Positions 1-5,196 of a DNA stretch of 7,831 nucleotides are shown here, one piece after another. A program made the position numbers and the translations under genes. This DNA comes from Acidobacteriota bacterium (GTDB lineage Bacteria; Acidobacteriota; Terriglobia; Terriglobales; Acidobacteriaceae). The first letter of the stretch is position 1, and every line of letters begins with the position of its first letter. The notes below the pieces were generated by a model that saw only the letters and a program-made list of their open reading frames with translations, was not told the DNA's origin and searched no databases. Where the stretch lies: NCBI GenBank assembly GCA_021798235.1, contig JAJZMO010000311.1, forward strand, positions 1 to 7,831, read 5' to 3'.

Positions 1-14
1 TAACGAAGTATGAG

Positions 15-44
15 ACGGTCAGTGGCTTTGCCGCTGGCCGTTTT
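15..44 (+). terminator. Intrinsic terminator at the left edge
   Basis: An 11-pair stem (15-25 with 31-41, two of the pairs G-T wobbles) closes a five-base loop and runs into TTTT at 41-44, with more T a few bases on. This is the form of a rho-independent terminator for a + strand transcript entering from the left. The TAA at 1-3 could be the stop codon of that upstream gene, but its coding part lies outside the window, so this cannot be confirmed. Confidence 0.6.
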
Positions 45-346
45 GCTTTGGGGGCGCCGAAAAGCATTTCGAGACCCCTATGGTTTTTGTGGGGAAGTCG
101 TTGATTTTATTGGGCGGTGTGCCCGTTATTGATTCGTTAACTCCCTATGTTTTTGTGGGTATGTGATTGATTTGATTGGATGGACTGGTGTTTTAGCATT
201 GGATTGCCGGTTTTCGGGGTGGAAAAATGGTTTGATTAGTGTCCTGGAAGTTGTTGATTCGGAGAGGTTTACGAAGGGATTAGGCGGGTAAGTCCTTTAG
301 AATCAGTGTTGGGTTGTGGGGGTATGTGGTTCCCCGGTAAGACGTG
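45..346. other. Gene-free segment between two terminators
   Basis: No open frame with a plausible start, ribosome binding site or GC-rich codon pattern is visible on either strand. Composition is T- and G-rich and clearly less GC-rich than the neighbouring genes. It contains the direct repeat at 76-180. Because it lies between a terminator at 15-44 and another at 347-376, a short untranslated RNA ending at the second is possible, but I could not find a convincing promoter for one. Confidence 0.4.
76..180. repeat. Imperfect direct repeat, two copies of about 38 bases
   Basis: Copy one (76-114) and copy two (143-180) both read CCCTATG, then TTTTTGTGGG, a short variable part, TTGATTT and ATTGG, in the same order and nearly the same spacing. 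They are offset by about 66 bases. A fainter resemblance (GAAGTTGTTGATT) occurs near 247-259. The stretch is more T-rich than the rest of the window. No reading frame of note runs through it. Function unknown. Confidence 0.5.
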
Positions 347-376
347 AAAAAAGGCGGCCTCGTGGCCGCCTTTTTT
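347..376. terminator. Strong bidirectional intrinsic terminator
   Basis: A perfect 7-pair GC stem (353-359 with 364-370) around a TCGT loop is flanked by AAAAAA at 347-352 and TTTTTT at 371-376. It therefore has the stem plus U-tract form when read from either strand. It is the clearest terminator in the window, yet no gene lies directly before it on + (the nearest annotated boundary is the window edge). No - strand gene reads into it either. Confidence 0.85.
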
Positions 377-643
377 GTTGGTTCCTACTTTTAGGATAGC
401 AGTTTTGGGGTTAATTACCGGCAAGTGCTGGCCGCGATGGGGTGGTCGGCCTTTGGCCGATTCCCGCGTCTTCTTCGCGGACGTGGGGCACCCAGCTCTC
501 TTGCTAAGGGTTCGAACCTATTGCCTTAGACTTCCTGATAGCGCGTCAATGGTAGCCGTTCGGTAGTGTTTGTGCACTTCGAGATCGGTGGATGTTTTTG
601 TATGTGTGCGGTTCGACTGGCCACATGGAGGATTCGAGGAGCG
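377..643. other. Gene-free leader region with small palindromes
   Basis: The spacer before the cyclodeaminase-like gene. It contains two adjacent hairpins: a 6-pair stem, 446-451 with 455-460, and a 5-pair stem, 464-468 with 476-480. A 10-base perfect palindrome GGTTCGAACC (509-518) sits inside a wider CTAAGG/CCTTAG inverted repeat (504-509 with 524-529). The open frames here lack ribosome binding sites and look accidental. The GGTTCGAA resembles a tRNA T-loop, but no cloverleaf can be folded around it. No convincing promoter was identified, although one should lie here. Confidence 0.4.
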
Positions 644-1555
644 ATGCGGTATATCGGGGAAGAGGATGTGCGGGGAGTGCTGGGGTATGAGGCGCTGATT
701 CCGGCGGTGCGGCAGGGTTTGGTGGATTATTCGGCGGGGCGGGTGCAGCAGCCGTTGCGGACGATTCTGCGTGTGGGCGAGGGCGGCGAGGAGCAAAAGG
801 GGTGGTTTGCGGTGATGCCGGTGACGGCGGGCGGCGTGATGGCGGTGAAGACGGTGACGTTTTTTCCGGGGAATGCGGCGCTGAGGAAGCCGACGCACCT
901 GGCGATGATCGAGCTGCTGGATGGGCAGACGGGCGAACCGCTGGCAGTGATGGATGGGCGGCTGATTACGGAGATGAGGACGGCGGCGGTTTCGGCAGTG
1001 GCGCTGGATGCGCTGGGTCGGAGTGGGGTGCGGAGTTTGGGCGTGCTGGGCGCGGGAGTGCAGGCGCGGGCGCATGTAGAGTCGCTGCGGAGGGTGCGTC
1101 CAGAGTTGGGTGACGTTCGGATCTGGAGCCGGACGCGGAGGAATGCGGAGCGGCTGGCGGAGGAAGTGGGTGCGCGAGCGGCGGAGATAGAAGAGGCCGC
1201 AGCGGCGGATGTGGTGGTGACGGTGACGGCGGCGCGGGAGCCGGTGCTGCGCGGGGAGTGGCTGCGTCCTGATGCGCTGGTGCTGGCGGTGGGCGCGGTG
1301 GGTGGCGAGCTGCGCGAGCTGGACGACAGGGCGATGCGCGAGAGCACGGTGATTGCCGAGTCGAGAGCGGGTGTGGAGCGCGAGTCGGGCGACGTGCGGC
1401 TTTCGGGGGCGCGGGTGTTTGCGGAGCTTGGTGAGATTTTGATGGGGAAGGTGGCTGCTCCGGTGGGGCAGGTGGTGTTCAAGTCGGTGGGGATGGCGGT
1501 GGAGGATCTGGTGGGAGCGGTACTGGTTTGGCGTGGACTGGGCGGGGTGGGATGA
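644..1555 (+). CDS. Ornithine cyclodeaminase/mu-crystallin family protein
   Basis: A 303-residue NAD(P)-dependent enzyme of the family that includes ornithine cyclodeaminase, archaeal-type alanine dehydrogenase and cyclic ketimine reductases. Seen in the sequence: the N-terminal substrate domain with PLRT (Arg39), VKTVTFFPGN (Lys69) and TEMRTAA (Arg112); a Rossmann motif GAGVQA at 136-141; and RELD with Asp227. From memory of the Pseudomonas putida cyclodeaminase, its carboxylate-binding Arg45, Lys69 and Arg112 and catalytic Asp228 correspond to these. Its Glu56 falls on Ala56 here (FAVMP), so true ornithine cyclodeaminase activity is doubtful; alanine dehydrogenase or ketimine reductase activity is as likely. 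The ATG at 644 was chosen because it begins the family's usual N-terminus and follows GGAGGA at 627-632 and GAGGAG at 636-641. An in-frame GTG at 566 would add 26 residues unlike the family. Slightly shorter than the usual 320-350 residues. Family certain, substrate unknown. Confidence 0.9.
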   Translation: MRYIGEEDVRGVLGYEALIPAVRQGLVDYSAGRVQQPLRTILRVGEGGEEQKGWFAVMPVTAGGVMAVKTVTFFPGNAALRKPTHLAMIELLDGQTGEPLAVMDGRLITEMRTAAVSAVALDALGRSGVRSLGVLGAGVQARAHVESLRRVRPELGDVRIWSRTRRNAERLAEEVGARAAEIEEAAAADVVVTVTAAREPVLRGEWLRPDALVLAVGAVGGELRELDDRAMRESTVIAESRAGVERESGDVRLSGARVFAELGEILMGKVAAPVGQVVFKSVGMAVEDLVGAVLVWRGLGGVG

Positions 1556-1676
1556 GGTTTGCAGGTCGCAGGTCTCGAAGCCGGGACCTGGGCAGCCGCA
1601 CCCGGCAGCCGCTTCATGCCGGTCCCACGCAAGCCAAAGGACGGCTTGAAAGCGGCACACGGATTTTCTTCTGACG
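1556..1676. other. Convergent spacer with weak hairpins
   Basis: The spacer between two convergent stop codons, where a terminator would be expected. Two modest inverted repeats are present: CAGGTC/GACCTG (1569-1574 with 1585-1590) and CAAGCC/GGCTTG (1630-1635 with 1643-1648). Neither is followed directly by a T-tract on either strand; the nearest is the TTTTCTTCT run near 1664-1672, well after the second hairpin. Terminator function is possible but weakly supported. Confidence 0.3.
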
Positions 1677-2042
1677 CTACATGAATTTGGTGCCGGATTC
1701 GCCGATGACGGTGAGGATGTTGAGGAGGTTGGTGATTCCGAGGAGGTGCTGGAGCTGCTTGCCGAGGTTCATGAGTTCGAGGCTGCTGCCGGCGGATTTG
1801 GCGGCGACGTAGAGGCGGACGAGGGTTCCGAGGCCCATGCTGTCAGTGTGCTGGACGTCTGCGAGCTTGAGGATGATGCGGGAGCTGCCGGGGATGAGTT
1901 CGCGGACGGTGGAGTAAAGGATGTCGGCGGTTCCGGCGACGAGGCGGCCGTGGCAGATGACGAGGACGACTCCGTTGGAATAGCGCTGTACCTCGGTGGT
2001 GAGAGTGGGTTTGGATGGCGCGGAGTCGAGCATGGGTGCCAT
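1677..2042 (-). CDS. STAS-domain protein (anti-sigma factor antagonist-like)
   Basis: A single STAS domain of about 120 residues, the size of SpoIIAA (117). Such proteins act in the cytoplasm by binding an anti-sigma factor or kinase-like partner, usually controlled by phosphorylation of a Ser or Thr in the DSSGLG loop. With the first in-frame ATG (2078) as residue 1, the visible features are a beta-rich start (GVVLVICHGRL, 36-46), a strand RIILKLADV (67-75), the loop TDSMGLGTLVRLY (78-90) and the helix and strand ending LELMNLGKQLQHLLGITNLL. The phosphoacceptor position (Ser58 in SpoIIAA) is Met81, though Ser80 precedes it. The start is uncertain: ATGs at 2078, 2042 and 2033 are all in frame and none has a clear ribosome binding site. 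I chose 2042 because it avoids overlap with the divergent gene and gives 121 residues. No kinase or anti-sigma gene is adjacent. Confidence 0.85.
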   Translation of the reverse strand: MAPMLDSAPSKPTLTTEVQRYSNGVVLVICHGRLVAGTADILYSTVRELIPGSSRIILKLADVQHTDSMGLGTLVRLYVAAKSAGSSLELMNLGKQLQHLLGITNLLNILTVIGESGTKFM

Positions 2043-2076
2043 TATGCCACGGCCGGCGCGGTGGTAGGGTGAGTCC

Positions 2077-2688
2077 ATGGCGAAACTGAGGTTGCAGGAA
2101 GAGTTTGGGCAGATCGATATCTATTTGTTTGATCAGCTGCTGAAGGGGCGGATTGCCCCGGGCATGACGGTGCTGGACGCGGGGTGCGGCGGCGGGCGGA
2201 ACCTGGTGTATCTGCTGCGGGAGAGATATGAGGTTTTTGCGGCGGATGCGAATGCGGGAGCGATCGAGGCTGTGCGGGAGATGGCAGGGCGGCTGGCGCC
2301 GGGGCTGCGGGCGGAGAATTTCAGGGTGGAGCCGGTGGAGTCGATGTCGTTTGAAGATGCATGCGCGGATGTGGTGATTTGCAATGCGGTGCTGCATTTT
2401 GCGCGCGACGATGCTCATTTTGAGCAGATGCTGATGGGAGTGTGGCGGAAGCTGAAGCCGGGCGGTCTGCTTTTTGCTCGGCTGGGTTCGACGATTGGGA
2501 TGGAGAGCCGGGTGACGGCGCTGGGTGGGCGGCGGTACAAGTCGCCGGATGGGTCGGAGCGGTACCTGGTGGATGAGGCGCTGCTGATGGAGTGGACGGG
2601 GCGGCTGGGGGAGCTGGCTGATCCGCTGAAGACGACGGTGGTGCAGGGGCTGCGGGCGATGACGACATGGGTGGTGCGGAAGGGCTAG
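2077..2688 (+). CDS. Class I SAM-dependent methyltransferase
   Basis: A 203-residue soluble methyltransferase of the UbiE/Methyltransf_11 type; substrate not recognisable. Seen: SAM-binding motif I VLDAGCGGG at 32-40; an acidic residue ending the second strand (FAAD, Asp57) to hold the ribose; the motif IV region ADVVICNAVLHF at 97-108; and LKPGGLLFARL at 126-136, the usual post-core strand. The N-terminal FGQIDIYLFDQLLKG and the C-terminal TTVVQGLRAMTTWVVRK look like conserved caps of a small-molecule or protein methyltransferase subfamily rather than an rRNA enzyme. The start at 2077 is supported by the N-terminal block and a weak AGGGTGAG before it. This ATG shares bases with a possible ATG of the opposite-strand STAS gene. 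It is probably transcribed alone; the next gene has its own promoter. Confidence 0.9.
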   Translation: MAKLRLQEEFGQIDIYLFDQLLKGRIAPGMTVLDAGCGGGRNLVYLLRERYEVFAADANAGAIEAVREMAGRLAPGLRAENFRVEPVESMSFEDACADVVICNAVLHFARDDAHFEQMLMGVWRKLKPGGLLFARLGSTIGMESRVTALGGRRYKSPDGSERYLVDEALLMEWTGRLGELADPLKTTVVQGLRAMTTWVVRKG

Positions 2689-2793
2689 CTATCCTTCGGC
2701 GCAAAAGCCTTCGCGACACAGAACACAGAGCAAGCTTGCAGGCACCGGTGGGAGCTGAGGGCGAGGCGCAGGATTCCCTGGGCCGAGTCGATC
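2689..2793. other. Spacer without visible feature
   Basis: About 105 bases between the methyltransferase stop and the repressor promoter. No intrinsic terminator with a T-tract and no small gene is evident. Confidence 0.3.
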
Positions 2794-2851
2794 TCCTAAA
2801 AAAATAGTTGACAGGGTGTGTGGGCGGGCGTAGTGTCCTATTTTATTAGGA
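2794..2851. promoter_or_regulatory. Candidate paired operators for the BlaI-type repressor
   Basis: Two elements share the form TCCTA, six A/T bases, TAG. The first is at 2794-2809 (second arm TAGTT, touching the -35 hexamer). The second is at 2836-2851 (second arm TAGGA, a perfect 5-base inverted repeat). Their centres are 42 bases apart, about four helical turns, so bound dimers would face the same side of the DNA. The second overlaps the predicted transcription start and the ribosome binding site. The textbook BlaI/MecI operator core is TACA/TGTA, so this would be a divergent motif. Binding is inferred, not shown. Confidence 0.5.
2808..2836 (+). promoter_or_regulatory. Sigma-70-type promoter of the repressor-peptidase operon
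   Basis: A perfect -35 hexamer TTGACA (2808-2813) is followed after exactly 17 bases by TAGTGT (2831-2836), which keeps the key TA and final T of the -10 consensus. This predicts a transcription start near 2843, only about 14 bases before the ATG. It lies directly before the repressor gene in an A/T-rich island. The near-consensus -35 with a weaker -10 fits a promoter held down by a repressor. Confidence 0.6.
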
Positions 2852-2856
2852 GTATT

Positions 2857-3258
2857 ATGGCGCGACGGAAGAAGGAGACGGATGGGCTGACTCCGCTGGA
2901 GCTGCAGATGATGCAGGTGCTGTGGACGGAGGGGCCGAGCGATGTGCAGACGGTGCAGCGGCATTTGCCGGAGGGAATGGACCTGGCCTACACGACGGTG
3001 CAGACGATGCTGAATGTGCTGGCGCGGAAGGGCAAGGTGAAGCGGAAGCTGAAGGGGCGGGCGTATGAGTATTATCCAGTGCTGACGAAGGAAAAGGCGG
3101 CGGGGCAGGCGGTGCGGGAGGTGGTGGAGCGTTTGTTTGGTGGATCGTCAGAGGATCTGGTGATGAGCCTGATCAAGGATCGGAAGGTGGATGCGGCGCG
3201 GATTGTGGAGCTGAGCAAGGAAATTGAAACGCTGAAGAAGAGGAGCGGCGATGAGTAG
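2857..3258 (+). CDS. BlaI/MecI/CopY-family transcriptional repressor
   Basis: A 133-residue winged-helix repressor that binds operator DNA as a dimer and is normally inactivated by signalling through a partner M56 membrane peptidase. Seen: LTPLELQMMQVLW (11-23) and the recognition helix AYTTVQTMLNVLARKGKVKRK (44-64), followed by the wing GRAYEYYPVL (68-77). The dimerisation half runs from about 80 to the end. In MecI and BlaI the inactivating cut lies at Asn-Phe in LVLNF; the matching LVMSLI (101-106) lacks that pair, so cleavage, if any, must use another site. The ATG at 2857 follows AGGAG (2848-2852). An in-frame GTG at 2818 would sit inside the promoter and is rejected. Its last 8 bases overlap the start of the peptidase gene, which indicates translational coupling. 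Probably autorepressed through the sites at 2794-2851. Confidence 0.93.
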   Translation: MARRKKETDGLTPLELQMMQVLWTEGPSDVQTVQRHLPEGMDLAYTTVQTMLNVLARKGKVKRKLKGRAYEYYPVLTKEKAAGQAVREVVERLFGGSSEDLVMSLIKDRKVDAARIVELSKEIETLKKRSGDE

Positions 3259-4840
3259 CGTGGAGCAGCAGGTGGCGTCGTGTGTGGTGAATTCGGTGTG
3301 GGAAGTGGCCGTGATTGGTGGAGCCGGCTGGCTGGTGAGCCGGGCGGTGAGGCGCTTTGGTCCTCGCGTGGAGCATGTGGTGTGGGTGATGACGCTGGGG
3401 CTTGCGGTGGTGACGCCGGTGCTCGAAGTGCTGCGTGCGGCGGTGGAGAGCCTGCTGGCGCGCCCGGTTGCGCAGGGGGCGAGTGTGCGCTTTGCGTTGG
3501 TGGGCGCGGCGGGGTCGCCGGTGGCGAGGCGTGGATTTGCGGTTCCGGAGGCGGTGATTCTGGGTTTGCTGGTGCTGTTTGGAGTGGCGGTGGCGTATTT
3601 TGCGGTGCGGCTGTGCTGGCGGGTGGGGCGCGTGGTGAGGCTGCGGCGAAGTGCAGAGCCGGTCGTACTGGGCGAAGATCTGGAGCAGGCGTGGGGGCGG
3701 TGCCGGCGGGCGTTTGGCGTGGAGGGTGCACGGATTCTGCGTTCAAGGCACGTGGCCGGGCCGGTGACGGCGGGCTTCTGGAAACCGGTGGTGATGGTGC
3801 CGGATGGATTTCTCGACGGGTGCCGGGAGGGTGATTTTGTGGCGGCGATGGCGCATGAGTGCGCGCATATCCGGCGGGGTGATTTCGGGAAGAACCTGTT
3901 GTACGAGATGGCGGGGGTGGTGATTGGGTACCATCCGGTGACGTGGTTTGTGAAGGCACGGCTGGCGCAGACGCGGGAGATGATTTGCGACGAGATGGCG
4001 AGCGAGACCGTGCTGGATGCGTACTCGTATGCGGCATCGCTGCTGCGGCTGGCGGAGAAGCTGACGGGCGGGGAGCGGGTGGCGGCGTCGCCGGCGATGG
4101 GGATTTTCGATGCGGATGCGTTGGAGAGGAGGATCAGGCGGATGAAGGAGAAGAAGTTCCAGGTGAGCGGGCGTGTTCGCGGCATGGTGACGGGCGCGAG
4201 TATGGTGTTGCTGTTCTGTGTGGCTGGGGCATTGAGTGCGATGGCGGGGACGATCCATGTGCAGGCGAAGGGGGATTCCTCGCATGTGACGACCGTGAAT
4301 CTGCCTGCGAAGGCCGACCTTGGTTGCACCTACTACGATCATGGAAAGCCGCATCCGGGGACTTGCATGGCGCTACCTGGAGACAGCTTTGATTATTTTT
4401 GTGCTGAGAATGGGACGAAGAAATTTCAGTTACAGGCAATCTGTAAGTGGAAAGTGGAGCGGGCGCGAAGGATGGAGGCCGCTGAGAGTGCGGCGGAAAA
4501 GGAGCGGGGAGCCGAGGAGCAGGCGACGGGTTCTGATGGCAACGTGGGCAAGGTTCACGCGATCGGCAAGGATGTGACGGCGCCGATTCCGATTTTTGCC
4601 CCGGAGCCGCAATACACGAAGAAAGCTCGACTGGCGAAGTACCAGGGCATTGTAGATTTGCAAATAATCGTGACCAAGCAGGGGCTGCCGGCGGACATAA
4701 AAGTGGTGCGGCATCTTGGAATGGGTCTGGATGAGAAGGCCGTTGAAGCGGTGAAGCAGTACCGGTTCAAGCCCGCCATGTACCATGGGCATCCGGTGGC
4801 GGTGAAGATGATCGTCGAAGTGCTCTTCCGTCTGTATTGA
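3251..4840 (+). CDS. BlaR1-like M56 metallopeptidase with TonB C-terminal domain
   Basis: A 529-residue inner-membrane sensor-protease, partner of the repressor it overlaps. Domains in order: membrane segments near 12-30, 42-62 and 100-121; a cytoplasmic M56 zinc peptidase core with HECAH at 202-206 and REMICDE at 242-248 (Glu243 the likely third zinc ligand); a last membrane segment near 312-331; a periplasmic segment with Cys359, Cys372, Cys384 and Cys398; a charged Ala/Glu-rich linker (403-425); and a TonB C-terminal domain (about 445-529; YQGIVDLQIIV, DEKAVEAVKQYRFKPA). In BlaR1 the outer domain is a beta-lactam-binding module. Here it is absent, so the signal is not predicted to be penicillin bound by such a domain. 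AGGAG at 3241-3245 precedes the ATG. The cysteine segment (bases about 4310-4450) is less GC-rich than the rest. Family and topology are firm; the ligand is unknown. Confidence 0.92.
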   Translation: MSSVEQQVASCVVNSVWEVAVIGGAGWLVSRAVRRFGPRVEHVVWVMTLGLAVVTPVLEVLRAAVESLLARPVAQGASVRFALVGAAGSPVARRGFAVPEAVILGLLVLFGVAVAYFAVRLCWRVGRVVRLRRSAEPVVLGEDLEQAWGRCRRAFGVEGARILRSRHVAGPVTAGFWKPVVMVPDGFLDGCREGDFVAAMAHECAHIRRGDFGKNLLYEMAGVVIGYHPVTWFVKARLAQTREMICDEMASETVLDAYSYAASLLRLAEKLTGGERVAASPAMGIFDADALERRIRRMKEKKFQVSGRVRGMVTGASMVLLFCVAGALSAMAGTIHVQAKGDSSHVTTVNLPAKADLGCTYYDHGKPHPGTCMALPGDSFDYFCAENGTKKFQLQAICKWKVERARRMEAAESAAEKERGAEEQATGSDGNVGKVHAIGKDVTAPIPIFAPEPQYTKKARLAKYQGIVDLQIIVTKQGLPADIKVVRHLGMGLDEKAVEAVKQYRFKPAMYHGHPVAVKMIVEVLFRLY

Positions 4841-4914
4841 GACAGGGAGGGGGCATTCGGGGGAGTTATGGACTTACCGCTCAGGACGTCATTGGCTTGA
4901 GGGGTGAGCGCGGC

Positions 4915-5043
4915 TCAGGAGTCGTTGCGCTCGGGTTTTTCGTCGCTTTGGTAGCGGCGGTCGATGCGGTCGGACTGGTCCCGGTAGCGCTCTTGTTCGC
5001 GTTGTTTTTCGCGCTGTTCGCGTTCTTCTTTTCCGTCGGCCAT
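4915..5043 (-). CDS. Small highly charged hypothetical protein
   Basis: A 42-residue ORF, not recognised. It starts MADGKEEREQREKQ and continues with Arg, Glu, Gln and Asp at almost every position, with no Cys, Trp or hydrophobic core. The roughly four-residue spacing of Arg and Glu suggests a single charged alpha-helix. Support for coding: ATG at 5043 preceded by AGGA with an 8-base gap (AGGAAAAAAACC then ATG); none of the 42 codons ends in T; and many end in C, as in the other - strand genes here. The opposite strand has a competing open frame (4837-5064) rich in Phe and Leu, but it has only a TTG start, no ribosome binding site, and a composition that is just the complement of Glu/Lys/Arg codons. 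The gene is convergent with the M56 gene and lies 153 bases after the M16 gene on the same strand. Confidence 0.55.
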   Translation of the reverse strand: MADGKEEREQREKQREQERYRDQSDRIDRRYQSDEKPERNDS

Positions 5044-5080
5044 GGTTTTTTTCCTGTTTTGTAGAAATTCTCTATTTAGT

Positions 5081-5148
5081 TTACAAACCGCAGGTCCCTC
5101 CGCTGCGTTCGCTCACCTTGCGGTGAGCGAACTTCGGTCGGGATGACA
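5081..5148. repeat. Dispersed-type intergenic palindrome
   Basis: A perfect 11-pair stem (5107-5117 with 5122-5132) with a TTGC loop lies in a conserved-looking frame: CCGCAGGTCCCTCCGCTGCG before it and TTCGGTCGGGATGACA after it. I recall very similar sequences scattered between genes in acidobacterial genomes, so it is probably one copy of a REP-like family; that is from memory, not a search. No T-tract follows on either strand, so it is not a standard terminator. Confidence 0.55.
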
Positions 5149-5196
5149 ATTTCTAAAAAAAGTCGGTATGACAGATCTTATCGATGGGGTATTCGA

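Noticed and set aside
509..518. tRNA T-loop-like GGTTCGAACC
   Set aside because: No acceptor, D or anticodon arms can be paired around it on either strand, and no CCA end fits.
375..566. 63-residue open frame in the left spacer
   Set aside because: It has no ATG, no ribosome binding site and no family-like sequence, begins in the T-tract of a terminator, and runs through hairpins.
518..1660. 380-residue minus-strand frame opposite the cyclodeaminase-like gene
   Set aside because: Its composition is dominated by His, Arg and Pro, as expected from the complement of GC-rich codons; the + frame has clear conserved motifs.
1746..2072. 108-residue + frame opposite the STAS gene
   Set aside because: Acidic, Gly/Asp-rich shadow; the minus strand encodes a recognisable STAS domain.
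2818..2856. Upstream GTG start for the BlaI-type repressor
   Set aside because: It would place 13 extra residues across the -10 region and operator; the ATG at 2857 has AGGAG and matches the family N-terminus.
3148..4329. 393-residue minus-strand frame opposite the M56 gene
   Set aside because: Ser/Pro/Thr-rich shadow of a gene with intact zinc-peptidase motifs on the + strand.
4905..4917. TGAGC/GCTCA hairpin after the M56 gene as terminator
   Set aside because: Only five pairs, no T-tract on either strand, and it overlaps the stop codon of the small minus-strand ORF.
4837..5064. 75-residue + frame with hydrophobic stretches overlapping the M56 stop
   Set aside because: TTG start without a ribosome binding site; its Phe/Leu richness is the complement of the charged minus-strand ORF, which has better start signals.
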